Assembly (NCBI RefSeq): GCF_029395535.1
Contig: NZ_CP113920.1
Coordinates: 1,488,001 to 1,552,000 of the forward strand
Origin: Bifidobacterium sp. ESL0732
GTDB lineage: Bacteria > Actinomycetota > Actinomycetes > Actinomycetales > Bifidobacteriaceae
Direction: 5' to 3'
Length of the DNA: 64,000 nucleotides
In this document: one piece after another, positions 55,244 through 64,000 of the stretch
How positions within the stretch are numbered: position 1 is the first letter of the stretch
Layout: the number at the start of each line of letters is the position of its first letter
Program-made: the position numbers and the translations under genes
The notes under the pieces: generated by a model
Databases searched by the model: none
The model's input: only the letters and a program-made list of their open reading frames with translations
Told to the model about the DNA's origin: nothing

Positions 55244-55867
55244 ATGACTAGCCTCAAGGATAGCAACAACAGTGACGACAAGCGAGACGGCGCCGATTCC
55301 GGTGCGAGTTCCAACGACGCGTCGAATGGAAACGGGAGCGGAAATCCCTCCTCTTCCGATGCTGCTGCGCAAGATGAGGCTTGGAAGCGCTTTGAGGCGG
55401 AACACGCCGATGATCTTGATGACATCAGCAGTTCCCGAAACGCCAAGCGCTTTGAAAAGCGCGCCAAACGCGAGGAAAAGAAGGCTCTGCTCTCCGTTGA
55501 GGACATCACGCCGGATTCCTTCGCCAATGGTTTTTCAGCGTCATCCTCTTCCTCTAAGCCTCGCGGGCCCCGCGATTTCGAAGGTTCCAGCTGGCTCGAC
55601 ACCGATAACGTCATTGACAGCTTCGACGATTTCACGCCGCCGAATCCCGACCTTGGCCACCTTGACCCGGTCAAGGTCGTGTTCTGGGGATTGTTGGTTA
55701 TCGGCATCGCCGGCCTGATCGCTGCGGTCTTTTTCCCCAGGTTCGCTGGCATCATGGGCCTTGTTTTCGGCCTGTCCGCGCTGATCGGTGGAGTGGGACT
55801 TCTCACCAAGCATAAGGGATTCCATCAGACCCAGACGGATTATTACGATGACGGGTCGAGGGTCTGA
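55244..55867 (+). CDS. Conserved membrane protein, unknown function
   Basis: A 207-residue protein with a polar, Ser/Asp-rich N-terminal half and two transmembrane helices at about 143-163 and 166-186 (VFWGLLVIGIAGLIAAVFF and GIMGLVFGLSALIGGVGLL). A charged segment (FEKRAKREEKKALL) precedes them. I do not recognise a family with certainty. The start at 55244 was picked over the longer frame because the upstream ten codons overlap the divergent promoter region. It is divergent from the acyltransferase and convergent with secA. Confidence 0.7.
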   Translation: MTSLKDSNNSDDKRDGADSGASSNDASNGNGSGNPSSSDAAAQDEAWKRFEAEHADDLDDISSSRNAKRFEKRAKREEKKALLSVEDITPDSFANGFSASSSSSKPRGPRDFEGSSWLDTDNVIDSFDDFTPPNPDLGHLDPVKVVFWGLLVIGIAGLIAAVFFPRFAGIMGLVFGLSALIGGVGLLTKHKGFHQTQTDYYDDGSRV

Positions 55868-55977
55868 AGATTCGCACTTCAGATACGTACAAACGGAACG
55901 GTGGCCGGCAGATTTCTCTGTCAACCATCGTTTTCCTCTATCCGCTAACCCAGAGCTAGCGGATAGCTAAACAAGCT

Positions 55978-58905
55978 TCACTTCTTTTCGTTCTGTCCGT
56001 GGCACATCTTGTACTTGCGACCCGAACCGCAGGGGCAAGGATCGTTCTTTTTGGTGCCGGGGAACGTCCTGCCGTCAGCCCACGGGCTCTTGAGCTCTTC
56101 GGCCTTCGGACGCTTGCTGGCCGGAACCTTGCCCTCAGCGTGGCTCATCGGTTCGGGGCCCACGATACTGGGCTCAGGATTGCCTTCGTCGCTTTCTTCA
56201 GTTTCGGCGATATCGGCTTCCTCGGCATCTTCATCGGCTGCATCGGGATCGCCCGGAGCGGAGGCTACCGTAGCTTGGGATTCCGCGGCCTCCCCGTCAT
56301 CAACAGACCCGACCCCAGCGGCTTGTGCGGCCGCATCAACAGCCTCGTCCTCGGCGGAGGCCTCGGCCTGTTCGGTTTCGGCTTCGGCGTCTTCGGTCTT
56401 GGCCACCTGCTGGATGTCGACGTGGAAGAGCAGCTGGATGCTCTCTTCCTTGATGGCGTCGATCATCTTGTTGTACATCTGGAAGCCTTCGCGCTGGTAC
56501 TCGACCAACGGATCGCGCTGACCCATGCCACGCAGGCCGATGCCGTCCTTCAGGTAATCCATCTCGTAGAGGTGTTCACGCCACTTCTTGTCGAGAACCG
56601 CAAGCACAACGCGACGCTCTAGCTCACGCAGCCCGTCGGCACCGATCTTGTCTTCGTAGCCGGCATACTGCTTCTTGGCGTCGTCAACAATGAATTCCTT
56701 GACGGCGTCGACGGCCTTTTCGCCTTTGAGACCTTCTGCCTTCTTCTTAGCGTCGTCCTCTTCAACGGAAATCGGATACACCGTCTTCAGCGCGCTGAAC
56801 AGGCCGTCCCAATCCCATTCGTCGGGCTTGTCACTGCCGTTGTTGGCGCCCTTGATGTAGCTTTCGACGGTTTCGTCGATAAAGCGAAGAATATCTTGGT
56901 GAATATCGACGCCGCGCAACACGGCCTGACGCTCGGAATAGATGACCTTGCGCTGTTTGTTCATCACATCATCGTATTTGAGGACGTTCTTACGCATTTC
57001 GAAGTTGCGGGATTCCACGGATTTCTGGGCGGTGCGCACGCCCTTGGAAACGCTCTTGGACTCGATGGGCTCCCCCTCGGGCAGACCCTTGGCCATGACT
57101 CGGGCAACGAGCTGGGTGTTGAACAAGCGCATCAAATCGTCTTCAAGGCTCAGGTAGAAGCGGGACTCGCCGGGGTCGCCCTGACGGCCGGAACGGCCAC
57201 GCAGCTGGTTGTCAATACGGCGGGATTCGTGGCGTTCGGTGCCGAGCACATAAAGACCACCGAGCTTGGTGACCTCTTCGTGTTCGTCCTTGGCCTGATC
57301 CTTCATCTCCGCCAGAGTTCCGGGCCAACGCTTCTCATACTCTTCGGGGGTATCGTCCGCAGAATAGCCTTCGGACTTGAGCTTCTGATCGGCAAGGAAC
57401 TCGACGTTGCCGCCGAGCATGATGTCAGTACCACGGCCTGCCATGTTGGTGGCCACGGTGATGGCGCCTTTGCGTCCTGCAACGGCGACGACCGCCGCTT
57501 CCTTCTCGTGGTGCTTTGCGTTCAGCACCTGATGAGGAATGCCGGCGACGTCAAGCAGCGAGGAGACGACTTCGGAGGACTCGACCGAAGCAGTGCCGAG
57601 CAGGACCGGCTGGCCCTTCTTATAGCGCTTGGCCACATCCTTGATGATGGCGGTAAGCTTTTCCTTCTTGGTGCGGTAGATCAGGTCATCCTGATCGACA
57701 CGAATCATCGGCTTGTTGGTCGGAATCGGCAGCACGCCCAGCTTGTAGGTGTTCATGAACTCGGCGGCTTCGGTTTCTGCCGTACCGGTCATGCCCGCAA
57801 GTTTGTCGTACATACGGAAGTAGTTCTGCAAGGTGATCGTCGCGAAGGTCTGGTTCTCGGCCTTGACCTCGACGCCTTCCTTGGCCTCGATGGCCTGGTG
57901 GAGGCCTTCGTTGTAACGACGGCCCGGAAGCACACGACCGGTATGTTCGTCGACGATAAGCACTTCGCCGCCGGTGACGACGTAATCCTTGTCTCGCAGG
58001 AAGAGTTCCTTGGCCTTGATGGCGTTGTTGAGGTAGCCGATCAACGCGGTGTTGCTAGGCTCGTAAAGATTATCAATGCCAAGGAAATCCTCGACCTTGG
58101 TGATGCCCGGGTCGAGAATGCCGACGACCTTCTTCTTTTCGTCGACCTCATAGTCCTCATCACGCGTCAGCTTGGTGACGAGCTTGGCGAACTGGCGGTA
58201 CCAACGGGTGACGCCGCCTTCGGCCGGGCCAGAAATGATCAGAGGAGTACGTGCCTCATCGATAAGAATGGAGTCGACCTCATCGACGATGGCGTAGTGA
58301 TGGCCACGCTGCACAAGCTCGTTCTTTTCCCAAGCCATGTTGTCGCGTAGATAATCGAAACCAAACTCGTTGTTGGTGCCGTAGGTGATGTCCGCTTCGT
58401 ACTGCTTGCGACGCTCTGCGGGCTTCTGGTCTGTAATGATGCAGCCGACGTTCATTTTCAGGAAGCGGAAGATACGGCCCATCAGCTCGCTCTGGTAGCT
58501 GGCGAGGTAGTCGTTGACGGTGACGATGTGGACGCCTTTGCCTTCCAACGCGTTCAGGTACGCGGGAAGCGTGGCGACCAGGGTCTTGCCTTCACCGGTT
58601 TTCATCTCGGCGATGTTGCCCCAATGCAGGGCCGCGCCACCCATCAGCTGCACATCGAAGTGGCGCTGGCCGAGCGTGCGCTTGGAGACTTCACGCACCG
58701 TGGCAAAAGCCTCTGGCATGAGCTTGTCCAAATCCTCGCCGTTGTCGAGACGCTCTTTGAACTTGGCCGTCTGACCGGCAAGTTCCTCGTCGCTCAGCGC
58801 CGCAATCTCATCCTCGTGTGCATTAGTCGCCTTGGCCACATTCTCAAGCTTCTTGATCTGGTGGCCTTCGCCCATACGAAGGGCCTTGTCGACGATATCT
58901 ACCAA
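55978..58905 (-). CDS. secA: Preprotein translocase ATPase SecA
   Basis: The motor that drives proteins through the SecYEG channel. The 975-residue protein has Walker A GEGKT at 104-108, the DEVDS Walker B region near 208, the second nucleotide-binding domain with [10 protein letters not shown] and [10 protein letters not shown], and a C-terminal zinc finger [14 protein letters not shown]. An acidic Ala/Glu-rich linker of about 90 residues separates the core from the zinc finger. The start is a TTG at 58905 with GGGAG upstream. It is the housekeeping SecA by completeness and length. Confidence 0.97.
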   Translation of the reverse strand: MVDIVDKALRMGEGHQIKKLENVAKATNAHEDEIAALSDEELAGQTAKFKERLDNGEDLDKLMPEAFATVREVSKRTLGQRHFDVQLMGGAALHWGNIAEMKTGEGKTLVATLPAYLNALEGKGVHIVTVNDYLASYQSELMGRIFRFLKMNVGCIITDQKPAERRKQYEADITYGTNNEFGFDYLRDNMAWEKNELVQRGHHYAIVDEVDSILIDEARTPLIISGPAEGGVTRWYRQFAKLVTKLTRDEDYEVDEKKKVVGILDPGITKVEDFLGIDNLYEPSNTALIGYLNNAIKAKELFLRDKDYVVTGGEVLIVDEHTGRVLPGRRYNEGLHQAIEAKEGVEVKAENQTFATITLQNYFRMYDKLAGMTGTAETEAAEFMNTYKLGVLPIPTNKPMIRVDQDDLIYRTKKEKLTAIIKDVAKRYKKGQPVLLGTASVESSEVVSSLLDVAGIPHQVLNAKHHEKEAAVVAVAGRKGAITVATNMAGRGTDIMLGGNVEFLADQKLKSEGYSADDTPEEYEKRWPGTLAEMKDQAKDEHEEVTKLGGLYVLGTERHESRRIDNQLRGRSGRQGDPGESRFYLSLEDDLMRLFNTQLVARVMAKGLPEGEPIESKSVSKGVRTAQKSVESRNFEMRKNVLKYDDVMNKQRKVIYSERQAVLRGVDIHQDILRFIDETVESYIKGANNGSDKPDEWDWDGLFSALKTVYPISVEEDDAKKKAEGLKGEKAVDAVKEFIVDDAKKQYAGYEDKIGADGLRELERRVVLAVLDKKWREHLYEMDYLKDGIGLRGMGQRDPLVEYQREGFQMYNKMIDAIKEESIQLLFHVDIQQVAKTEDAEAETEQAEASAEDEAVDAAAQAAGVGSVDDGEAAESQATVASAPGDPDAADEDAEEADIAETEESDEGNPEPSIVGPEPMSHAEGKVPASKRPKAEELKSPWADGRTFPGTKKNDPCPCGSGRKYKMCHGQNEKK

Positions 58906-59058
58906 TTTCGCTCCCTAGTTCGTTTCCCATAAACGAGCAAGACCAAGCCAACCAAGGCTTGGCACAGACTATCGTTCATCTTACGCGACGGCGCAGATTT
59001 TCCGCGTTATCGGCGATACTTGCTTACAAAATACGATATTTTTCAACCATACATAAAT

Positions 59059-59087
59059 CGACCCATCGGCTTGTTTCCGATGGGTCG
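59059..59087 (-). terminator. Terminator after hpf (distal hairpin)
   Basis: Perfect 11-bp arms (59059-59069 and 59077-59087, 7-base loop) between hpf and secA, followed on the minus strand by ATTTATG. Confidence 0.7.
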
Positions 59088-59103
59088 ATGAAATCTGATT
59101 GAC

Positions 59104-59170
59104 AGATTCCGCTTGTCTGAACCTTCATTGCCTAGGCTCTTGGGCTTAAAATCCCTTGTAAGCGGAATCT
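59104..59170 (-). terminator. Long-loop hairpin just after hpf
   Basis: Perfect 11-bp arms at 59104-59114 and 59160-59170 separated by 45 bases. It begins 8 bases after the hpf stop and precedes the distal terminator, perhaps stabilising the hpf 3' end. Confidence 0.5.
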
Positions 59171-59177
59171 AATTGTA

Positions 59178-59870
59178 TTACTTCTTGTTCTTGGCGGCCT
59201 TTTTCGCCTTCTTGACGTTTTCTGCGGTGTCAATCTCGAAGACACCATAGCTCCAGCCATGACGACGATAGACAACAGAGGGACGATTGGTCTCACTGTT
59301 GACGAAGAGGAAGAAGTCGTGGCCGATAAGCTCCATCTCGTAGAGCGCCTCGTCGATGGTCATCGGCTCGGCGATATGCAACTTGCGACGAATGACAATC
59401 GGGGTATCCCCGACCTGGACCTCGACGCTTTCGCCCGGGCCGAGGTCGGTGGAAAGCGGATGCTCCATCTCTTCCGGCTCCTGCATCGCGGTGGGCTCGG
59501 TATTAATCGGCTCGTCAATTGGCACGACACCCATATCGACGGTCTTCTGTTCCTTGCGAGTGGGACGATGGCTCTTGCGGCGGTCACGCACGCGACGCAG
59601 ACGAAGCGTCAGCTTGTCCAGCGCGATATCGAGAGCGCTGTATTCGTCCGAGCTTGAAGCTTCGGCACGAACCACGGTGGCACCAGCCTCGATGGTGATC
59701 TCGACGCGCTTAGCGGTGTCGGCCTGGCGTGGGTTGCCTTCGTGCGATACGACGATCTGGGCGCGCTCGGTGTCCGGGGCAATCGACGTGACACGCTTCA
59801 TCTTCGTATCCACGACATCACGGAACTTTTGATTGACTTGCATGTGACGTCCGGTAACGACAATATCCAT
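59178..59870 (-). CDS. hpf: Ribosome hibernation-promoting factor, long form (HPF)
   Basis: HPF binds idle 70S ribosomes and, in the long form, joins them into 100S dimers. The 230-residue protein has the N-terminal HPF/YfiA domain (MDIVVTGRHMQVNQKFRDVVDTKM, with the basic LRLRRVRDRRKSHR end) and the C-terminal dimerisation domain (EPMTIDEALYEMELIGHDFFLFVNSETNRPSVVYRRHGWSYG, trimmed here to key parts). A basic KKAKKAAKNKK tail follows. AGGAGG precedes the ATG. Confidence 0.95.
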   Translation of the reverse strand: MDIVVTGRHMQVNQKFRDVVDTKMKRVTSIAPDTERAQIVVSHEGNPRQADTAKRVEITIEAGATVVRAEASSSDEYSALDIALDKLTLRLRRVRDRRKSHRPTRKEQKTVDMGVVPIDEPINTEPTAMQEPEEMEHPLSTDLGPGESVEVQVGDTPIVIRRKLHIAEPMTIDEALYEMELIGHDFFLFVNSETNRPSVVYRRHGWSYGVFEIDTAENVKKAKKAAKNKK

Positions 59871-60036
59871 GGTCGACCTCCTGTTAGGTTCAACGGGTCT
59901 GCCCCGCCTAATGTGCCAGCAGCCGCATTACTGCTGTGCTGCTAGTTCCAGTCTAGCGTCTTAGCTTGAAACAAGCTGGGTATTGCCCGAAAAATACGCC
60001 GTTCGCTTTTCTGCAACGCCATGCGCTACGCTTTGC

Positions 60037-60042
60037 TATAAT
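60037..60042 (+). promoter_or_regulatory. -10 box of rnpB
   Basis: TATAAT at 60037-60042, preceded by TGC (extended -10 pattern TGnTATAAT). It lies 10 bases before the first paired base of RNase P RNA. No clear -35 was seen. Confidence 0.7.
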
Positions 60043-60051
60043 CGGATGTTT

Positions 60052-60434
60052 GTGAGACCTCTTGATGGTCGCGGCCGCGTTTGGCTCGTCCAAAACGGCT
60101 GAGGAACTTCCGGGCTCCGTAGAGCACGATGGCGGATAACGTCCGCCCAGGGTGACCTGAGAGCAAGCGCAACAGAAAACAGACCGCCCGAGCAATCGGG
60201 TAAGGGTGAAACGGCGGTGTAAGAGACCACCGGGCCACTGGTAACAGCTGGCCGCTGGCAAGCCTCATCGGGAGCAAGGCCAAGCAGAAGGCACGTCGGA
60301 ATTTTTCGGTTCCGGCACGGGTTGCTCGCCCGGCCTTCGGGTAGGCTGCTGGAGCCTGGCGGCGACGTCAGGTCGAGATGGATGACCGTCCGTGTGGCAA
60401 CACACGACAGAACCCGGGGTATACGAGGTCTCAC
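60052..60434 (+). ncRNA. rnpB: RNase P RNA, bacterial type A
   Basis: The catalytic RNA that removes 5' leaders from pre-tRNA. About 383 bases. The universally conserved parts are GAGGAACTTCCGGGCTC near the 5' end, AGGGTGAAACGGCGGTGTAA with AGAGACCACC in the middle, and ACAGAACCCGGGGTATAC near the 3' end. The ends pair: GTGAGACCTC (60052-60061) with GAGGTCTCAC (60425-60434). It is convergent with recX, whose stop begins 2 bases later, and there is no room for a separate terminator. Confidence 0.96.
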
Positions 60435-60435
60435 T

Positions 60436-61362
60436 TCACTCTTTGTCGAACAGTTCATGACAGACGCGACGCAAGGTTTCCGGATCGTGGCCTTTGCGCC
60501 CGCCGGCACCCCAGAAACGACGACGACGAATCTGAAGCTCCAAGCCCTCCGTCTTCACTGCAACCTTGCGCCCCAGCTGCCAGGCGGCGTCCTCGAACAC
60601 ACCTTGATCTCTAGCTTCTGAAGCCACCTGCTGCGCAAGCAGGTCATCGACATCTTTACGTTTCAGTTCCATAACGGTACCGCGGAAACCGAGCATTCGC
60701 CCAGCACAGCTGCGTACCACAGAACGTGCGTAATCTTCGTCATCAATCAAATGAACGTCGACCAGACGCATCACCACATCGTCGGCGACAACAGGGTCAT
60801 AGCCCTTGTCAACCAGTCGTTTGACAAGCGCCCCGGAGGATCGGGCGGCTGCATCGAGCAGAGTCAGCGCTGCCTCTCGGCAGGCATCCACATCCATTGG
60901 ATCATCCGGTACCCGTTTTGTTGGCGCACCCCTGCGATATTGGCGATAACGACTACCGCCACGCCTACGGCCGTATTTGCCGTATTTCCTACGTCCGCGA
61001 CCTCCGTTGAAAGTGTCTTCATCATCAAGAGTACCGCCGAAACCGCTGGTATAGTTGCTGGTCACCGCCAGTGCATGGGTATGGGCCTTATTGGGCCTTT
61101 TAGTCCTTGCCGATTTGCGATCTCGAACTGACGCTGCAACGTCGTCTACACTGTCTGCCTGCGAATCAGAAACAACCAAACCCTCTACAACTCCGGCTGA
61201 ATCCACATCAACCGCGCCCATCCTCGAATCAGGTACAGCTCCACTATCGCCAGACTGAGCTGCCTCAGCGACACGGCTGGCATCGGTTGACTTATGGTCG
61301 CCATCGCCAGATGAAGCATCCGGCAGATGGCGACCCTGCAGAAATTCCTCGACGCTGATCAT
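60436..61362 (-). CDS. recX: Regulatory protein RecX, with long N-terminal extension
   Basis: RecX inhibits RecA filaments. Of 308 residues, the C-terminal 155 are RecX (DVDACREAALTLLDAAARSS, LVDKGYDPVVADDVV, DDEDYARSVV). The first 150 are an extension, Asp/Ser-rich and then Arg/Gly/Tyr-rich (GGRGRRKYGKYGRRRGGSRY), perhaps nucleic-acid binding. RecX proteins usually have 150-270 residues. It starts 18 bases after recA on the same strand with GGAG upstream, so the two form an operon. Confidence 0.92.
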   Translation of the reverse strand: MISVEEFLQGRHLPDASSGDGDHKSTDASRVAEAAQSGDSGAVPDSRMGAVDVDSAGVVEGLVVSDSQADSVDDVAASVRDRKSARTKRPNKAHTHALAVTSNYTSGFGGTLDDEDTFNGGRGRRKYGKYGRRRGGSRYRQYRRGAPTKRVPDDPMDVDACREAALTLLDAAARSSGALVKRLVDKGYDPVVADDVVMRLVDVHLIDDEDYARSVVRSCAGRMLGFRGTVMELKRKDVDDLLAQQVASEARDQGVFEDAAWQLGRKVAVKTEGLELQIRRRRFWGAGGRKGHDPETLRRVCHELFDKE

Positions 61363-61380
61363 GGGTCGACTCCGAAAAGG

Positions 61381-62553
61381 TTAGGCTTTTGCGCCCGAAT
61401 CCGAGGATGGGGCGTTTTCACCGGTCTCAGCTGAAACGGCGGCATCATCTGCGGATGCTTCACCGTCGCCTCCTGGTTTGGAATCGTCAGGAATCAGACC
61501 GTACTTGATCTTGACCTTGCGTTCGATTTCGTCGGTCAGCGCCGGGTTGTCCTTGAGGAACTGGCGGACGTTCTCGCGCCCCTGCCCCAGTTGGTCGCCT
61601 TCATAGGTGAACCAGGAACCGGATTTCTTCACGACATCGCACTGCAATGCCATGTCGAGCACCGAGCCCTCCCTGGAGATGCCCTCACCGTAGAGGATGT
61701 CGAACTCGGCGAACTTGAAGGGCGGCGCCATCTTGTTCTTGACGACCTTGACCTTTGTACGGTTGCCAACGGCCTCATCACCGTTCTTCAGAGTCTGGAT
61801 GCGGCGGATGTCGAGACGCACCGAAGCATAGAACTTCAGTGCCTTGCCACCAGTCGTGGTCTCCGGACTGCCGAAGAAGACACCGATCTTCTCGCGCAGC
61901 TGGTTGATGAAGATGGCGGTGGTGTTGGACTGGGCCAAAGCGCCGGTCATCTTGCGCAGAGCCTGGCTCATGAGCCTCGCCTGCAGGCCGACGTGACTAT
62001 CGCCCATCTCGCCTTCGATTTCGGCCTTGGGAACCAAAGCCGCGACCGAATCAATGACCACGACATCCAGTGCGCCGCTGCGCACCAGCATATCCGCAAT
62101 CTCGAGCGCTTGCTCGCCGTTGTCTGGTTGAGAGATAATCAGGGAATCCGTATCGACGCCAAGCTTCTTGGCATAGACCGGATCGAGCGCGTGTTCCGCG
62201 TCGATATAGGCGGCCACTCCCCCGTTTTTCTGAGCATTGGCCACCGCATGCAATGCCAGCGTGGTCTTGCCGGAAGATTCAGGACCATAAATCTCGACAA
62301 TCCTGCCGCGCGGCAGGCCTCCGATCCCGAGTGCCATATCGAGAGCCAACGAACCGGTGGGAATGACTTCGACGTTTTGCACCGGCTTGTCGCCAAGACG
62401 CATCGCCGAACCCTTGCCAAAGTCCTTTTCGACTTGCTTCAACGCGGTGTCGAGTGCCGCCTGCTTGCGCGGATCGATGCCGTGCCCACCATTGCCCTGA
62501 GGCTCGGCGCTCTTGGCTTTGCCGCCTTTCGCGGTCTTTGATTGCTGTGCCAT
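61381..62553 (-). CDS. recA: RecA recombinase
   Basis: The ATP-dependent strand-exchange protein that also triggers LexA self-cleavage. The 390-residue protein has Walker [10 protein letters not shown] (90-98), the loop and [35 protein letters not shown] region, and an acidic C-terminal tail rich in Ala, Asp and Glu. AAGGAG precedes the ATG. A LexA box lies 182 bases upstream. recX follows in the same operon. Confidence 0.98.
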   Translation of the reverse strand: MAQQSKTAKGGKAKSAEPQGNGGHGIDPRKQAALDTALKQVEKDFGKGSAMRLGDKPVQNVEVIPTGSLALDMALGIGGLPRGRIVEIYGPESSGKTTLALHAVANAQKNGGVAAYIDAEHALDPVYAKKLGVDTDSLIISQPDNGEQALEIADMLVRSGALDVVVIDSVAALVPKAEIEGEMGDSHVGLQARLMSQALRKMTGALAQSNTTAIFINQLREKIGVFFGSPETTTGGKALKFYASVRLDIRRIQTLKNGDEAVGNRTKVKVVKNKMAPPFKFAEFDILYGEGISREGSVLDMALQCDVVKKSGSWFTYEGDQLGQGRENVRQFLKDNPALTDEIERKVKIKYGLIPDDSKPGGDGEASADDAAVSAETGENAPSSDSGAKA

Positions 62554-62734
62554 CGTTCTCCTTTACGTTCGCTCCCGCACTACCAGAGTACGGAGCAATC
62601 CGTCACTAATGCAAGCTGAACGGGGTTATGTGGTCGAATGCTTGCCTTTTCGACACGCCGTGGTTTTCCAAGCTTTTAAGCCCCTAACCCCATTTATTCG
62701 TTCCTGCTGTCAAAAATAATCATAGAACAACATA

Positions 62735-62748
62735 CGAACATTTGTTCG
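62735..62748. promoter_or_regulatory. LexA (SOS) box upstream of recA
   Basis: CGAACATTTGTTCG matches the actinobacterial SOS consensus CGAAC-N4-GTTCG, 182 bases before the recA start, so recA-recX should be LexA-regulated. Confidence 0.85.
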
Positions 62749-62788
62749 AATAGACGCGCCGAAACCACATATCCCTAGTTTGAAAAAT

Positions 62789-63022
62789 TTATTTCGCCGG
62801 CAGTGGCGGCGCGTTATGATCCTTGCCCCAGCGCTTGGAGTCCGGAATCTGCAACTGGTCGCACAACACGTTCCATACCACGCGAGGTTCCACCCCGTCG
62901 GCGAGCGCCTCGACCACGGTCATGTCGTCAAGGGCCGTCAACACCTGATCGTGCGCCAACGAACGTCCGTACGTCCGTCCAAGCACTTCTTCCAGCAATT
63001 GCCAAAATTCACGTTCTTTCAC
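62789..63022 (-). CDS. DUF3046 family protein
   Basis: A 77-residue actinobacterial protein commonly found between clgR and recA; function unknown. The core MKEREFWQLLEEVLG and VEPRVVWNVLCDQLQIPDSKRWG is recognisable. The start is the GTG at 63022. No obvious ribosome binding site precedes it. Confidence 0.9.
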   Translation of the reverse strand: MKEREFWQLLEEVLGRTYGRSLAHDQVLTALDDMTVVEALADGVEPRVVWNVLCDQLQIPDSKRWGKDHNAPPLPAK

Positions 63023-63083
63023 GACGACCAGTCTATCAGCGCAAACGAATACGAACCCATACGCGAAATCCTTCCAACAACAA

Positions 63084-63116
63084 AAGAGCCCACCGGCCGT
63101 AAGCCGACGAGCCCTT
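63084..63116 (-). terminator. Terminator after clgR
   Basis: 14-bp stem with several G-T wobbles (63084-63097 with 63103-63116, 5-base loop) followed on the minus strand by TTTTGTTGTT, 24 bases after the clgR stop. Confidence 0.8.
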
Positions 63117-63139
63117 CAATAAACTGAATGAATACCCTG

Positions 63140-63652
63140 TCACGCCTCGTTGTAATCGAGATAATCCGCCACCATACGCAGCATCTGCGAGGTGCTCAGG
63201 CCCAGCGACTCGGCGATGGACGCCAGCAATTCAGAGCTGGCCTCCTTCTGCCCGCGCTCGACTTCGGAAAGATATCCGAGCGAGACACCGGCCTTTTCAC
63301 TGACCTCACGCAAGGTCTTGTGATCGCGGGTGCGCAGGTCACGAAGCACGTGACCAATGGCCTCGCGTAACGAAATATCGCGGCTTTCACCCTCGGTGTC
63401 GTGCTTGCGCGCGGCCGCCCTGGGCTTTGACTGCTCGGCATCTTCTTCCTGCCACATCCTGTTAAGTACCGCCTGACGTTCATCTTTCGCCTTTTTGGCA
63501 GCACGTGCCTTTAAAACCTGTTGTTGCGCGAAAGCCACTGCACGCTTTTGAGCAGGGGTCAAATCCCTGTTGCGCGCATTGCTTGGGCGCGTCGCCCCTG
63601 ATGCAAGCGTGTTCATTCCCATCTGCTCCTGTGGTCGAGTCATCGTTTCCAT
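63140..63652 (-). CDS. clgR: XRE-family transcriptional regulator ClgR
   Basis: ClgR activates clp protease and other stress genes in actinobacteria. The 170-residue protein has a Lys/Ala-rich N-terminal region (residues 1-95, longer than the usual ClgR) and a C-terminal helix-turn-helix domain ([33 protein letters not shown]). The start at 63652 follows GAGGGGTGG. It sits between cinA and DUF3046-recA, the conserved actinobacterial order. Confidence 0.93.
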   Translation of the reverse strand: METMTRPQEQMGMNTLASGATRPSNARNRDLTPAQKRAVAFAQQQVLKARAAKKAKDERQAVLNRMWQEEDAEQSKPRAAARKHDTEGESRDISLREAIGHVLRDLRTRDHKTLREVSEKAGVSLGYLSEVERGQKEASSELLASIAESLGLSTSQMLRMVADYLDYNEA

Positions 63653-63718
63653 TACGCCACCCCTCTTTTACCTAGTGCTGTTCATGTTGTCACTTTCATC
63701 AACAGCTGAGGGGAAAGT

Positions 63719-64000
63719 TTATTCCTCTGTGAGCATTGTGAGCTGCGTCACAAGTTGCAATACATTAAGTACCGTAAGCCCCCGAACCTCTTCTCTCGAG
63801 CCAAAAAGCCGCAGTTTGGCCGCGACCGTCCGACGGGTATCGGCATTATTGTTAGCGGGAACACTGATACCGACATAGACAAGCCCGGCCGGCTTATCGC
63901 CGTCAGGACCCGGGCCAGCCACGCCAGTAGTCGATAGCCCTAGAACCTTATCACCATATTGTTTCTGACGGTACAGCCGGGAGGTACACAAAGCCATCTG
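63719..64000 (-). CDS. cinA: CinA-type nicotinamide-nucleotide amidohydrolase, C-terminal part (cut by window end)
   Basis: The C-terminal domain of CinA (nicotinamide-nucleotide deamidase, NAD recycling). The last 90 residues show GLSTTGVAGPGPDGDKPAGLVYVGI, typical of the family. The stop TAA is at 63721-63719 and the gene continues beyond the right edge, so the true start is not in the window. Confidence 0.9.
   Translation of the reverse strand, partial: QMALCTSRLYRQKQYGDKVLGLSTTGVAGPGPDGDKPAGLVYVGISVPANNNADTRRTVAAKLRLFGSREEVRGLTVLNVLQLVTQLTMLTEE

Noticed and set aside
56896..58350. 484-codon open frame opposite secA
   Set aside because: Shadow of secA; the real gene has all SecA motifs.
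1..64000. tRNA and rRNA genes
   Set aside because: Looked for T-loop sequences in the intergenic gaps; none had a plausible cloverleaf. RNase P RNA was the only structural RNA gene supported.

Overview
The window looks like chromosome from a Bifidobacterium or a very close relative. Actinobacterial markers (SepH, DUF4193, DUF4192, DUF3046, ClgR, a translational T-box in front of ileS, the RecA-RecX pair) occur with anaerobic fermentation genes (pflB/pflA), luxS and moderately high GC. The genus call rests on family recognition and remembered resemblance, not on a search.

Layout. (1) 1-5050: luxS, then an AT-rich island with a two-gene module of a Dam-type adenine methylase and a 770-residue protein joining a PD-(D/E)XK-like nuclease region to a DGQHR (DndB/ParB-like) domain, followed by a RelE-type toxin and a Phd/YefM-type antitoxin in reversed order. 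This is the best candidate for an undescribed defence system. (2) 5050-11960: four membrane-anchored DsbA-like thioredoxin-fold paralogues, with a TraX-family acyltransferase on the opposite strand between the first two. (3) 12015-20530: ileS with a T-box leader, a HIT protein, pflA and pflB. Two GTGA-N6-TCAC sites lie upstream of pflB. (4) 20616-28250: nadE, an M20 amidohydrolase, and a MetNI importer flanked by two MetQ-like binding proteins that are membrane-anchored instead of lipidated. (5) 28446-34976: cyclophilin, RSH (p)ppGpp enzyme, DUF4193-dut, SepH and a phosphatase-superfamily protein. (6) 35114-49272: topoisomerase IV A, a very large Lhr helicase, an MFS carrier, topoisomerase IV B and the principal sigma factor. 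(7) 49496-59870: DUF4192 protein, polyprenyl synthase, PASTA kinase, acyltransferase, small membrane protein, SecA and HPF. (8) 60052-64000: RNase P RNA, recX-recA, DUF3046, clgR and the 3' end of cinA.

From about 12 kb on, most genes are core housekeeping. They cover translation, DNA topology and repair, the stringent response, secretion, ribosome hibernation and mixed-acid fermentation. The accessory interest is in the first 12 kb. Several starts were moved to internal codons because of ribosome binding sites, most clearly ileS (GTG after the T-box), sigA (TTG), dut (TGATG coupling), the antitoxin and the fourth DsbA paralogue. Hairpins that look like terminators separate many of the units. 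I saw no tRNA, rRNA, CRISPR array, intact insertion sequence or prophage.
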